Source of the DNA: Nostoc desertorum CM1-VF14
GTDB lineage: Bacteria > Cyanobacteriota > Cyanobacteriia > Cyanobacteriales > Nostocaceae
Reading direction: 5' to 3'
DNA length: 64,000 nt
Assembly (NCBI GenBank): GCA_019359245.1
Contig: JAHHHR010000007.1
Span: 167,784-231,783 of the forward strand
Shown here: positions 50,703-61,096 of the stretch, piece after piece
Numbering within the stretch: the stretch's first letter is position 1
Layout of the letters: every line of letters starts with the position of its first letter
The notes under the pieces: generated by a model
The model's database searches: none
Told to the model about the DNA's origin: nothing
The model's input: the letters and a program-made list of their open reading frames with translations, nothing else
Program-made: the position numbers and the translations under genes

Positions 50703-53165
50703 ATGCGTATTTCTCTAAATTGGCTGCGCGAACTAGTAGAGATAAAACTTAGTCCAGAAGAATTAGCCGAAACCCTGACAATGGCAGGGTTTGAGGTTGA
50801 AGATATTGAAGATCGCCGCACTTGGGCAAATGGCGTGGTTGTAGGGAAAGTGCTTGAGCGTCAACCTCATCCCAACGCCGATAAATTGAGTGTTTGCCAA
50901 GTGGATGTCGGCGCAGGTGAGACTTTAAATATTGTCTGTGGCGCTGCTAATGTGAAGGCAGATATCTATGTGCCAGTAGCAACTACAGGTACTTACTTAC
51001 CCAACATCGATTTAAAAATTAAGCCTGCAAAATTGCGTGGTGTTCCATCTCAGGGCATGATTTGTTCTTTAAAGGAACTTGGTTTGCCCACGGATGTAGA
51101 CGGAATCCATATTTTTTCTCAGGAAAATTTACCATTGGGTAGTGATGTACGTCCGTTGTTGGGTCTAGATGATGTAATTTTAGACCTCACCGCAACTGCT
51201 AATCGCGCTGATGCTTTGAGTATGGTAGGCGTAGCACGGGAAGTAGCAGCTTTAACTGGTGGAAAGTTAAGTATTCCTGAACCTGGTGAAATCTCTATTA
51301 ACAATAATGCCGGAAATTTAGCTTTAAAAATTGCCGATACCCAAACTTGTCCTGCATACATTGGTACAGTAATAGAACAGGTAAAAATTGCTCCATCACC
51401 CGAATGGTTGCAGCAGCGTTTACGGGCTGCTGGGGTACGTCCTATAAGTAATGTTGTAGATATTACTAACTACGTTTTGTTGGAATGGGGACAACCACTG
51501 CACGCTTTTGACCGCGATCGCCTAAAATCTGTTGCAGATAATGAAAGTTTAACTATTGGTGTCCGCTTTGCCACTGCTGGAGAATCCCTCAAAACCCTGG
51601 ATGGGCAAACTCGCACCCTATCAACCCAAAATTTATTAATTACTGCTAACGAAAGACCCGTTGCACTGGCGGGAGTCATGGGTGGAGAAGAAACGGAAGT
51701 CCATGAAGGGACTCAAAGTCTAGTTTTAGAAGCAGCTTTATTTGATTCCGTGGCAATTCGCCGTTCTTCCCGCAGTGTTGGCTTAAGAAGTGAGGCTTCT
51801 GGCAGATATGAACGGGGAGTTAACCGCGCTGAGTTGGAAATAGCTAATCGCCGCGCCTTATCTTTAATTAGCGAATTGGCTAGTGGAATTCTTGTCCAGC
51901 AGGAAATTGCCGACACTCGCCCCGATCCTTCTACCTGGAGTCGTTCTATCGCACTGCGTTTAGACCGAGTTAATCAGATATTGGGGCCAATCGATTTAGG
52001 AGAGGACACAGGTGAACTCCAAGAACAAGATGTTGAACGTATCCTGACTGCATTGGGATGTAAGTTGACTCCTTCAGACGATGTTTCAGGAGAAGACGCT
52101 ACGCATCAACCCAAATGGTCAGTTTCTGTCCCACCCTATCGTTACCGTGACTTAGAGCGAGAAATTGATTTAATTGAAGAAATCGCCCGGCTTTATGGCT
52201 ACAACAAATTTTGTGATACCTTACCAGAAAAAGCAGAAGCTGGTTATCTGCCCATAGATGAGGAACTGATTCGCAAGTTACGAGCTTTTCTGCGGGCTGA
52301 AGGGTTGACAGAATTAATTCACTATTCTTTAGTCAAACCAGGAGAAGACAGACCGATAGTGCTGTCAAACCCTTTATTTGCCGAATATTCAGCACTGCGA
52401 ACCGATTTGCTATCTGGGTTAATTGATGCCTTTCAATACAATTTAGAGCAGGGTAATGGTGCGCTTAACGGTTTTGAAATCGGGCAAATTTTCTGGCAAG
52501 AAGAAGACGGTTTGCAAGAAACAGAAGCCCTGGCTGGAATTGTCGGAGGCGATATTTCTGTTGGCAAATGGTCAAAAAGTGGACGCGAAGAACCTATCAC
52601 TTGGTTTGAAGCCAAAGGCATTTTAGAAAGTGTATTTCGGCAACTTGCCTTGCAAGTAGAATTTCAACCCGATCGCCGCGACGATCGCTTACATCCAGGA
52701 CGCACCGCTTCTTTGTGGATTCGGGGTAACAGGCTGGGTATTTTTGGACAACTTCATCCCCAATTGCGACGAGAAAAAGGTTTACCAGATTCCGTTTATG
52801 TTTTCCAGTTAGATCTAGATGTGCTTTTAGAAGCTGTAGGGCAAGATGAAGTTCTGGTGCCAACATTCCAGCCTTATTCTACCTATCCAGCTAGCGATCG
52901 CGACATCGCCTTTTTTGCACCTGTGAAAATCTCAGTTGCCGACATTCAAAAAGTAATCACCAAAGCGGCTAAAGATTTGCTCGAATCGGTGGAATTATTT
53001 GATGAATATCGGGGTGAAAATGTCCCCGAAGGGCAGAGGAGTTTAGCATTTCGCTTAGTTTATCGGGCTAGCGATCGCACTCTTACTGAGGCAGAAGTCG
53101 AACCAGTACACAATAAAGTCCGCGAAGCTTTGGTGGAAAAATTTGGCGTAAACCTGAGAAGTTAG
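50703..53165 (+). CDS. pheT: Phenylalanyl-tRNA synthetase beta subunit
   Basis: [33 protein letters not shown], tRNA-binding, B3/B4, B5 and FDX-ACB domains. Confidence 0.96.
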   Translation: MRISLNWLRELVEIKLSPEELAETLTMAGFEVEDIEDRRTWANGVVVGKVLERQPHPNADKLSVCQVDVGAGETLNIVCGAANVKADIYVPVATTGTYLPNIDLKIKPAKLRGVPSQGMICSLKELGLPTDVDGIHIFSQENLPLGSDVRPLLGLDDVILDLTATANRADALSMVGVAREVAALTGGKLSIPEPGEISINNNAGNLALKIADTQTCPAYIGTVIEQVKIAPSPEWLQQRLRAAGVRPISNVVDITNYVLLEWGQPLHAFDRDRLKSVADNESLTIGVRFATAGESLKTLDGQTRTLSTQNLLITANERPVALAGVMGGEETEVHEGTQSLVLEAALFDSVAIRRSSRSVGLRSEASGRYERGVNRAELEIANRRALSLISELASGILVQQEIADTRPDPSTWSRSIALRLDRVNQILGPIDLGEDTGELQEQDVERILTALGCKLTPSDDVSGEDATHQPKWSVSVPPYRYRDLEREIDLIEEIARLYGYNKFCDTLPEKAEAGYLPIDEELIRKLRAFLRAEGLTELIHYSLVKPGEDRPIVLSNPLFAEYSALRTDLLSGLIDAFQYNLEQGNGALNGFEIGQIFWQEEDGLQETEALAGIVGGDISVGKWSKSGREEPITWFEAKGILESVFRQLALQVEFQPDRRDDRLHPGRTASLWIRGNRLGIFGQLHPQLRREKGLPDSVYVFQLDLDVLLEAVGQDEVLVPTFQPYSTYPASDRDIAFFAPVKISVADIQKVITKAAKDLLESVELFDEYRGENVPEGQRSLAFRLVYRASDRTLTEAEVEPVHNKVREALVEKFGVNLRS

Positions 53166-53277
53166 TTAGTTATTGGGCATGGGGCATGGTGCATGGGGCA
53201 TTACTTATTCCTCCCTCATCTCCCCCATCTCCCCACTCCCCACTCGCCATTCATTTTTTATTTGGAATTAATTAGCT

Positions 53278-53547
53278 ATGCCTAAATATGTACTTTGGGG
53301 AACTTACTGCGAAGATGTTCTTGAAAAACGCGTCCCCCACCGTCAAGCTCATTTAGACGGATTAGCAAAACAGAAAGAATCCGGTGTACTGATTACTATT
53401 GGCCCTACCAAGGATGTTACAAAAGTTTTTGGGATTTACGAAGCCGAAGACGAAGCCACTGTACGCCAGTTAATTGAAAATGACCCCTATTGGAAAAATG
53501 GCATCTGGACTGAGTATTCTGTTAAAGAATGGATTCAGGCTTTTTAA
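53278..53547 (+). CDS. YciI family protein
   Basis: 89 aa, YVLWGTYCEDVLEKRVPHRQAHLDGLAKQKESGVLITIGPT...ENDPYWKNGIW. Confidence 0.9.
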   Translation: MPKYVLWGTYCEDVLEKRVPHRQAHLDGLAKQKESGVLITIGPTKDVTKVFGIYEAEDEATVRQLIENDPYWKNGIWTEYSVKEWIQAF

Positions 53548-53573
53548 ATTAATTATGGAGCATGGGTAATAAG

Positions 53574-53856
53574 AAATGAGTCTTTGATACTGGTGAACGA
53601 GTCTTTAATACTCGCCGACGAGTCTTTAATACTCGCCGACGAGTCTTTGATACTGGTGAACGAGTCTTTGATACTGGTGAACGAGTCTTTGATACTGGTG
53701 AACGAGTCTTTGATACTGGTGAACGAGTCTTTGATACTGGTGAACGAGTCTTTGATACTGGTGAACGAGTCTTTGATACTGGTGAACGAGTCTTTAATAC
53801 TCGGCGACGAGCCTTTAATACTCGGCGACGAGCCTTTGATACTCGTGAACAAGTCT
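53574..53856. repeat. 21-bp tandem repeat (minisatellite), ~13 units
   Basis: gagtctttgatactggtgaac (7 consecutive identical-type copies) with flanking variants gagtctttaatactcgccgac / gagcctttaatactcggcgac. Confidence 0.95.
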
Positions 53857-53915
53857 TTCAACTCCCCTCCCCTGCCTCCCCTGCTCCCTTATCCCCACTC
53901 CCCACTCCCCACATA

Positions 53916-54710
53916 ATGAAAATTTGGCAAGTTGATTTTTATCGTCGTCCCTTACAAGATGCATCTGGACAAATTTTATGGGAGTTGTTGATTTGTGACG
54001 CAACTCGCAGTTTTGAGTATGAAGCTACCTGTCTCCAGTCAGCAGCGAATTCTAATTGGGTTGCTGCTCAACTTGAGTTAGCCGCAGGTGAAAAATTGCC
54101 AGATGTGATTCAGGTGTTTCGTCCTCAGTCTCTCAGCTTAATTGAGGCGGCGGGACGAAATTTAAGTATTAATGTCGAACCTACCCGCCACACTTTGGCG
54201 TTGAAGCAGTGGTTACAAGAAAAGCAGTATCCCTCAACCCTGGATAAACCACCTCCAGCACCATTACCAGAAAACCTCTGGGGAGAACAATGGCGTTTTG
54301 CAAGTTTAGCTGCTAGTGATGTGGAAACGATATTTAGCGATCGCCCCATTCCCATTTTGCACATCGCAGAACATCTTAAACCGATCAATTTGGGTTTAGC
54401 GTCAACAGTCCCCGTCCCAGGTGTAGTAATTTATGGTGGACGGCAATCGATGCGCCTAGCCAGATGGTTGCAGCAAGCCCGTCCCGTAGGCTTGAACTAT
54501 ATATCTGGCGCACCAGACGGCTTAGTATTAGAGGCTGGCTTAGTAGATAGGTGGATTGTTGCCACTTTTGAAGATCCAGAAGTTACAACAGCAGCCCAAG
54601 TATATGAACAACGGAAACAGCAAAGCCAAGGATTACATTTTTTGTTAGTGCAACCAGATGATTCTGGGATGACTTATAGCGGTTTTTGGTTGTTGCGGGC
54701 AGAAGATTGA
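53916..54710 (+). CDS. Tab2/Atab2 family RNA-binding protein
   Basis: KIWQVDFYRRPLQDASGQILWELLICDATRSFEYEATCLQSAANSNWVAAQL. Confidence 0.93.
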   Translation: MKIWQVDFYRRPLQDASGQILWELLICDATRSFEYEATCLQSAANSNWVAAQLELAAGEKLPDVIQVFRPQSLSLIEAAGRNLSINVEPTRHTLALKQWLQEKQYPSTLDKPPPAPLPENLWGEQWRFASLAASDVETIFSDRPIPILHIAEHLKPINLGLASTVPVPGVVIYGGRQSMRLARWLQQARPVGLNYISGAPDGLVLEAGLVDRWIVATFEDPEVTTAAQVYEQRKQQSQGLHFLLVQPDDSGMTYSGFWLLRAED

Positions 54711-54885
54711 GCCAACAATGGGGGCTGAAGCAAAGAAAATCCCCGCTTGATTGTACAAATAAAAATAGAGATTAAATTGAGGCGAAAGCGATCGCTAGCC
54801 AAAACTGAAGGGTAGCTAATCAATCAACTACCCCATGAAATTTGACAGTTTTTAGCAAATCTAGTGTCTTAGCTAAAGCTGTTTG

Positions 54886-55527
54886 CTACACAACATATAC
54901 AGCGAAATTAACTAGATTATCCTGACCAAATCGCAGCGAGTCTCCATTTAGCAAGCGGTATTGCATACCAGGAGTTAAAGGATTGTTGTTTAAATAAATA
55001 CCATTTGTACTCATATCAACAATCATGTATGCATTTTGCGACCAGTCCCAATCGACTCTCGCATGACGACGAGAAACTATTCCCTCACTGGGGATGCCGG
55101 TCAGGTCAATTTCTGGCGGCACTATTCCTGGACTCTGGCTGCGACGACCAATATAACCTCCTTCCCCAACCAGGTTAAATTCTCTCCCGGTGGTATGAAT
55201 CAACTTTAAGGCTGGCGCTCTTTGAGGCGGGGGGGTATAAACCGGCGGTGTTGGTGGATAGGAAACCCGTGGCTGATAGGTTGTTGAATAATCAACAGGA
55301 GCTTGTTGAGGAACTTGGTAGTTAGGTTGCTCTGGTGGTCGCTGATACTGAACAGGTGGTGGTTGACTCGGTTGCTGTTGAATAGGTGGTGGTTGACTAG
55401 GCGGTTGTGGGGTAGGGGCAACTACATTACCCACAGGAGTGGAACACCAGGGACAAACCTTAGCATTGTTAGGCAAGACACGGTTAAAATATTCGCAACT
55501 GGGATTAGGGCACCGATTTGCAAGCAT
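54886..55527 (-). CDS. Zinc ribbon + FHA domain protein
   Basis: CPNPSCEYFNRVLPNNAKVCPWCSTPV, Pro/Gln-rich linker, GEGGYIGRRSQSPGIVPPEIDL...VSRRHARVDWD...STNGIYLNN. Confidence 0.9.
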   Translation of the reverse strand: MLANRCPNPSCEYFNRVLPNNAKVCPWCSTPVGNVVAPTPQPPSQPPPIQQQPSQPPPVQYQRPPEQPNYQVPQQAPVDYSTTYQPRVSYPPTPPVYTPPPQRAPALKLIHTTGREFNLVGEGGYIGRRSQSPGIVPPEIDLTGIPSEGIVSRRHARVDWDWSQNAYMIVDMSTNGIYLNNNPLTPGMQYRLLNGDSLRFGQDNLVNFAVYVV

Positions 55528-57640
55528 AAGAGTTTATATCATCAGGCATAGGTTGTAAAGCTACAAGACCTACTTTACTAAGTAAACACTGACCCTGACG
55601 AGTGGTTAGCATTTGAGCAAATGTAGAACCACCAGGCAGGCGGTTGCTGTCTTTAGGGTACACTACAAAAAGAGGGTATCCCAAGGGGTAGCTTTTGAAA
55701 GTTGTGACATCAACATAATAATCATCATGTTGACACAAATCATCTGAGGGATTAATTGAGCGCCGATCGCGCCGTTGAAATAGAGGTTGAATCGCTGACT
55801 TTTTGCCATCTGCGATCGCTAGCGGATAGCCAGTACACTGTTTCCAAGTTTTACTGATAATGCCAAAACTGATAATACCAGTGGTTCGCCCCTCTAAAGT
55901 TTCACTGCGTATCTGATTTTGGGTTTTTGTTGTATCAAGTTTAGTAACTTTTGCTGCAAATAAAGCTTCGTCTTGAGGGGCATTTTTGAGAACTATTTCT
56001 TGAAATTTACTGATTGCTTCCGGTTCAGTTGGGGCAAAAGGTTTCACAGGTAGATTTGGAAGTTTGGGGCTAATTTCTTGCCAATTGGTAATTTTACCTG
56101 TGTAAATCCGACGTAATTGCTCAAGATTGATTTGCCCACCCAGAGCATTAGCAAGATTTGAGTCTCTTTTATTAAATGCGACGAAAACTATTAATCCATC
56201 ATAGGCAACTTGTTTTTTATCAAATTTACTGGTGATATTATTCTCCAAACTAGTAATTGCAAAGTCTTTTTTGCTTGCTTGGACTTCTTCTATACTTCTA
56301 ATCGGATTATTTACATTTAATGACAAAACAGATTCATAATTAAATATTGCTGTCGCGTCTAGCTTGGGTCTAGTCAATAAATCTCCTAAACGACTGTTGT
56401 CTACAGGTTGCGTTAAAACATAGCTCCATGTACTCTCTTTTTCTCCTGTATAACTAAATTTTCCAGAAGGAACGTTAGGGACTTCGGAGAAATTCCGCAC
56501 AAGTTTAGACCATAGTATATATTGATTAGTACTATCTGTCTTTTTGCCCAAAAGCCAATACCAAATTCCTCCACCGAGTAGTAATAAAGCCAGAATACCT
56601 AACAAAATTAAAAGCATTGGCAAACGCTTTTCTATTTTTTGAGAAACAGCCGACGATTGCACTGAATTTTTCGCATGATCTTCTTTGGGAAGTTGTAGTA
56701 GTGCTTGACGAGCCGCTTCTGCACTCTCGAAAGGAGCTTCTAGCCCAATTAAACGATAAATAAACTGCTTTAAATGGCTATCAGTATTTGGCCATTGTTG
56801 ATTATCTCTAGGATCAAGAGGCTGGTTTGTTAAAAAATTAGTCGTCCGCCCTACCCATAAATAAAAGGCTAGCAATCCTAGCGATTCTAAATCTTGCTCA
56901 GGTTTGGTGGGCGCAGGTTGAGCAATAATGGGTGGAATAAATAAGTTTTCCCAGATAGCTAAATCACAAAAGTATATAGAAAACGTTTGATTATTTTCTA
57001 CCTTAATTAAGGTACTATCTAAATTAATGTTGCCATGAGATATACCCAGTTGTGTTTGATTTGAAGGGAAACGCAGCTTTTGGGTGTGGAGAAACTGGAG
57101 AGTTTGTAAACCTTGATTTAGTACTTCACGTACATCTAGAGATGTCATTGCTCCCTTCTCTATGAGATATTTCCCTAAAGTTTGGGATGACTCTACTCCT
57201 TTAATAATTAAATAACAGCGTTCTCCTTTTTCGTCTGCGATCGCTTCTTGAGTTTCTACAAGACGGAAGTTTTGAATTCTACTATCAGCTAAACTTACCC
57301 CACCCACCCGTTTAAAAGTTTCTTTGCGCTTTTGAGCCTCGTTTTCATTAAAACTACGATTGGGTAGCAGGTATTCTTTGATGATTACAGGCTGTTTGTC
57401 CTTGAGTTGGATACCTGAGTATAAGCGGCCTAAACCCCGCACACCGACATAACTAGCTATTTGATAAGTTCCTTGATTCCCTTTAATCTCAGCCTCCTGC
57501 GGTAAAGTTGCTGGAAAACCACATTCCAAGCAAAACTTAGCGCCCTTGATTTGCTGCGCCGTTTGGAAAGGGCGATCGCAACTTAAGGGAGAATTATACG
57601 AACAGGGGTATTGTTGATAAAAAGATTCAAATGAAGGCAT
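55505..57640 (-). CDS. Zn-binding-like N-terminus + pseudokinase + TM + PstS/PBP-like domain fusion
   Basis: PVIIKEYLLP (VAIK-like), ISHGNINLDSTLI replacing HRDxKxxN, TM LPMLLILLGILALLLLGGGIWYWL, then C-terminal GKITNWQEISP...GIISFGIISKT...YPLGYPLFVVYPKDS typical of phosphate-binding PBP-like domains. Confidence 0.8.
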   Translation of the reverse strand: MPSFESFYQQYPCSYNSPLSCDRPFQTAQQIKGAKFCLECGFPATLPQEAEIKGNQGTYQIASYVGVRGLGRLYSGIQLKDKQPVIIKEYLLPNRSFNENEAQKRKETFKRVGGVSLADSRIQNFRLVETQEAIADEKGERCYLIIKGVESSQTLGKYLIEKGAMTSLDVREVLNQGLQTLQFLHTQKLRFPSNQTQLGISHGNINLDSTLIKVENNQTFSIYFCDLAIWENLFIPPIIAQPAPTKPEQDLESLGLLAFYLWVGRTTNFLTNQPLDPRDNQQWPNTDSHLKQFIYRLIGLEAPFESAEAARQALLQLPKEDHAKNSVQSSAVSQKIEKRLPMLLILLGILALLLLGGGIWYWLLGKKTDSTNQYILWSKLVRNFSEVPNVPSGKFSYTGEKESTWSYVLTQPVDNSRLGDLLTRPKLDATAIFNYESVLSLNVNNPIRSIEEVQASKKDFAITSLENNITSKFDKKQVAYDGLIVFVAFNKRDSNLANALGGQINLEQLRRIYTGKITNWQEISPKLPNLPVKPFAPTEPEAISKFQEIVLKNAPQDEALFAAKVTKLDTTKTQNQIRSETLEGRTTGIISFGIISKTWKQCTGYPLAIADGKKSAIQPLFQRRDRRSINPSDDLCQHDDYYVDVTTFKSYPLGYPLFVVYPKDSNRLPGGSTFAQMLTTRQGQCLLSKVGLVALQPMPDDINSYACKSVP

Positions 57641-57674
57641 ATAAGCAATTCAAAATTCAAAATTCAAACAGCTA

Positions 57675-58352
57675 TCAAGCGTGAACTAATCCTAACTTGA
57701 GGGCAGCCACTATCGCTTGAGTTCGGCTAGTAACCTTCAATTTTTCAAAAATACTTGTGAGATGCGCCTTCACAGTCGCAACTGTTACATATAAATGTTT
57801 AGCAATTTTTTCATTAGAAGCGCCTTGAGTTAACCAATATAAAACTTCTTTTTCTCTTTCTGTTAAATGCACCTGATGACATGCTTTCACATAAGAATCT
57901 GAGTAAGCCTGAAAAAACCGGAAAAATCGACTGGCAACTTCTGAAGGTAGATAAATTTCCGACTTTGTAACTGTGTCAATAGCTTCACACAATTGTGTTG
58001 CCACACGATTTTTAAACACATAACCTGCGGCTCCCGCCTGCATTGCTTTAAAAATCCAGCCGTCTTCTTGATGAGCCGATAATACTAAAACTTTGCCAGT
58101 GTAAGCAGTTTCTTTCAGACGTGTCAAAACTGTAATTCCATCACATCCTTTCAATTGCATATCCAACAAAATTAAATCTGGACACTTTTGGGCTGTAAAT
58201 TTTAAAACCTGGTCAACAGAATCTGCATCACCGATAACTTCTACAGGTAAGGCAGAATTAACACTATAAAAACTCAATAGAGTCCGTAACCCTTGACGAA
58301 ACCGTTCTTCGTCATCGACCAACAGAACTGAAAGTTTATTATCATTAGCCAT
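57675..58352 (-). CDS. NarL/FixJ (LuxR)-type response regulator
   Basis: VLLVDDEERFRQGLRTLL, LILLDMQLKGCDGI, LTEREKEVLYWLTQGASNEKIAKHLYVTVATVKAHLTSIFEKL. Confidence 0.95.
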   Translation of the reverse strand: MANDNKLSVLLVDDEERFRQGLRTLLSFYSVNSALPVEVIGDADSVDQVLKFTAQKCPDLILLDMQLKGCDGITVLTRLKETAYTGKVLVLSAHQEDGWIFKAMQAGAAGYVFKNRVATQLCEAIDTVTKSEIYLPSEVASRFFRFFQAYSDSYVKACHQVHLTEREKEVLYWLTQGASNEKIAKHLYVTVATVKAHLTSIFEKLKVTSRTQAIVAALKLGLVHA

Positions 58353-58374
58353 ATTTTTAATTACGAATTACGAT

Positions 58375-59520
58375 TTAATTTATGATCCTTGTTCGAGGCA
58401 AAATCATAGAAAATTGCGCTCCACTTTCTGATAAAACTTGTGCCCAGATACTTCCTTGATGATCCAGAATAATTTTTTTAGCAATAGTTAAGCCCAGTCC
58501 TGTACCTCCTCTCCGGCGGGAATAAAATGGAGTAAATATCTTTTGCAAATCTTCTTTAGATAATCCTGGACCTTGATCTGAAATTTTAATTAAAACTTCA
58601 TCTTGAAAAACTTGCCAGCTACAGGTAATAGTTCCTGAATTAGGACTGAAATGAACAGCGTTGCTAAGGATATTATCAAATACTTGTTTCATTTGCAATC
58701 TGTCTATCTTCAGCTTTGTCGATGTATCGGGAATCGATATTTTAATTTTTTTCTGATTAATTAGAGGTTGTAAATTTTTAACACTTTCAACTATTAAACT
58801 TCTTAAATCTTGAAATGTTACTCTTAATTTTGTACCTTGTCCACAATCAATAAGCTCACTTAAATTAGTATCTAAATCTTGGATACTTTCGCCGATGATT
58901 GTCGCTTGCTCTTGCCAAGCGCTATTCTCTAACCCTAAGCATAAATTATGTACATATAATCCTATAAGTCCTAGAGAATTACGCAATTGATGACCTACTC
59001 GATGCAGTATATCTTCCAGTAATTGAATTTCCGTTTTTTGTCTTCTATAGTCTAAGTAAATATCTACATACTTACTCAAGAGCATAGCAGAGCGTTTTAC
59101 GTACAATTGCAAGCTTTTTGACAGAGGTTCATGAGTAAGGATTTGAATATATTCAGGTTTTTGATTTCTATAGGCTATGGGGCAAATGTAAGAAATAGAT
59201 GAAAGGTCCTTAAGTTGAAATTCATGTAAAGTCAAAGCAAGTGGAAAATCTGTAAGCCATATTTCTGAGCGCAAGTAAGCTAGAGTTTTTTGTGAAAAAG
59301 GAGCTTGGTCTTGACCATAGTGGATAATTTCCTGATGATTTTTCAGCAAGTTATCATGATAGACAATCCGAGCAAAAAAAATTGGATACTGACTAGTTAG
59401 TTGCTCAGACTCTAGCTGACAAAAGCTTTGGATGTCTGAGGAACTCAAGTAATTCGACGAGCCATTCTCTAGTTCTTGTATAGAAAAGCCTAGTGTCATA
59501 GCTTCACTCGCTTTTTGCAA
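58375..59520 (-). CDS. Sensor histidine kinase (no TM evident)
   Basis: ILHRVGHQLRNSLGLI H-box, QMKQVFDNILSNAVHFSP, ISDQGPGLSKEDLQKIFTPFYSRRRGGTGLGLTIAKKII. Confidence 0.93.
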   Translation of the reverse strand: MQKASEAMTLGFSIQELENGSSNYLSSSDIQSFCQLESEQLTSQYPIFFARIVYHDNLLKNHQEIIHYGQDQAPFSQKTLAYLRSEIWLTDFPLALTLHEFQLKDLSSISYICPIAYRNQKPEYIQILTHEPLSKSLQLYVKRSAMLLSKYVDIYLDYRRQKTEIQLLEDILHRVGHQLRNSLGLIGLYVHNLCLGLENSAWQEQATIIGESIQDLDTNLSELIDCGQGTKLRVTFQDLRSLIVESVKNLQPLINQKKIKISIPDTSTKLKIDRLQMKQVFDNILSNAVHFSPNSGTITCSWQVFQDEVLIKISDQGPGLSKEDLQKIFTPFYSRRRGGTGLGLTIAKKIILDHQGSIWAQVLSESGAQFSMILPRTRIIN

Positions 59521-60061
59521 CCAAATATTTTTACTTTTCTGGTGAACAGTATAAAATTACGCAGTGGCACTAATGTTTATTTTTTTGTTAAGTTATCTGG
59601 TTAGATAATTCGTACAAATAATGATCAAATTTATATTCACAGGAACTTATCACTTTTCTAAATGTTTCTAAATATATATAGTTATGTAGTAGTTATTATT
59701 TGTAACACTTCGATAAATCTTGGCTGTGGTAAAGCTTTACTCCTTGGCTTGAGAGACTACTAAGGTGAACATCTTTTCCTACCCCAGAAGAAAAAATGTA
59801 GTGCATCTAATTAAGAACTGCTCTAGACTAATCTACAAACTGAAGTTGCCGCTTTTCGGATTTTTTAAAATTTAATATTGTCCAGATCCCTCAATATTCT
59901 GAGGGTGCAGAGGAGAGGAATGTTCTCTCCTCTGCACCCCTCTCCCTGCCCCTCTGCCTCTTCTGCCCAATCCCAAAATATCGACAAAAGTCTAATTCAC
60001 TTTAGAAGACTGATACATATATTGTAGATGCATCTGAATTAGCTACCAGCAGAGCACCTTC

Positions 60062-60343
60062 ATGCTTATCTTCGTTCTTCAAACTTTAGCCGAAATTCTA
60101 GCTGGAGGAACCTCACTTACCAGTACAGAGCAAATTGAGTTTAGCTATCCTGGTAATCGAAGGGAAGAGGGAGCAGACCCGACTCCAGTACCTTTGGTTT
60201 GGGAGCGAATTTTCCATCTGCGAAATCAATTGTCTCGTGATGGTGACAGTTTAGTTCTAACTAGGCGAGTTGCGATCGCAGGCATTGTCAAAAGTGCGTT
60301 GACAAATTTACCACCGGTAGCGGCAGAAGTGGCTGTGAGGTGA
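60062..60343 (+). pseudogene. DUF4255/Pvc16-like N-terminal fragment (contractile injection/phage-tail associated)
   Basis: MLIFVLQTLAEILAGGTSLTSTEQIEFSYPGNRREEGADPTPV resembles DUF4255 N-termini; the remainder is short and does not continue the family. Confidence 0.4.
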
Positions 60344-60518
60344 ACTGAAAGGCCTCTATTAACTACTAAAGAAGGGCTGTTCTTCTTTGACAGTAAATTC
60401 TCCCGAAGCACTTCTTCATAATTAAATTGGAGAATGGGGAATGGGTAGTTAGGAATTAGGAGTTAAGAGTTAGGAGTTTAGAACCTATAAGAATTCTTTC
60501 CCCAATACCCTATACCCA

Positions 60519-60950
60519 ATGGCCTATGCCCAACTCTCAATGCCCAATTTCCAAACTAAATTACCTATGCGCCGTCAAAAGGATACTCTCTGCACAGAAT
60601 TTGCCTTTACTCTTCCTAGAGGGTTGACTGATAGTAAACAGCGAATACATCGTCATGGGGTGATGCGTTTAGCCACCGCCAAAGATGAAATTTTGGTGCA
60701 ACAAGAACGCAGAGTTCAGGAAAATCCGGCTTACGACATATTGGTAATGCTTGCACAGGTTATTACTCGCTTAGGCAGTCTCAACTCTGTTAGCCCCGAT
60801 TTACTCGAAGAACTGCTCCTGCATGACATTGCCTATCTCCGAGAATTTTACAATCGAATCAATCAGCAAGGAAATGTACACATTCCGACACAATGTCCCC
60901 AATGCAATACTCAATTTTTAGTGGAGCTAGAACTAGCGGGGGAGCCGTAA
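60519..60950 (+). CDS. Phage-tail-assembly-like protein of eCIS/phage-tail type
   Basis: TEFAFTLPRGLTDSKQRIHRHGVMRLATAKDEILVQQERRVQENPAYDILVMLAQVITRLGSL...LREFYNRINQQG...CPQCNTQFLVEL. Confidence 0.65.
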   Translation: MAYAQLSMPNFQTKLPMRRQKDTLCTEFAFTLPRGLTDSKQRIHRHGVMRLATAKDEILVQQERRVQENPAYDILVMLAQVITRLGSLNSVSPDLLEELLLHDIAYLREFYNRINQQGNVHIPTQCPQCNTQFLVELELAGEP

Positions 60951-61096
60951 GCTACCCCTCTGATACCTTGTATGAGGAGGTAGCATTTATTGCTTATCAT
61001 TTTCACTGGTCACAAGATGATATTTTAAATTTAGAACACGCTACCCGTCAGCGCTGGGTGGCAGAAATCAATAAAATTAACCAAAAATTAATATGA
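60893..61096 (+). CDS. DUF6760-like small protein (eCIS/phage-tail neighbour)
   Basis: YPSDTLYEEVAFIAYHFHWSQDDILNLEHATRQRWVAEINKINQKLI; overlaps the previous gene in the -1 frame. True start uncertain. Confidence 0.6.
   Translation: MSPMQYSIFSGARTSGGAVSYPSDTLYEEVAFIAYHFHWSQDDILNLEHATRQRWVAEINKINQKLI

Noticed and set aside
53553-53916. Heptapeptide ORFs ILVNESL (plus) and SIKDSFT (minus) as genuine proteins
   Set aside because: A 21-bp repeat unit without stops opens frames on both strands; nothing else supports translation. Kept as a repeat finding only.
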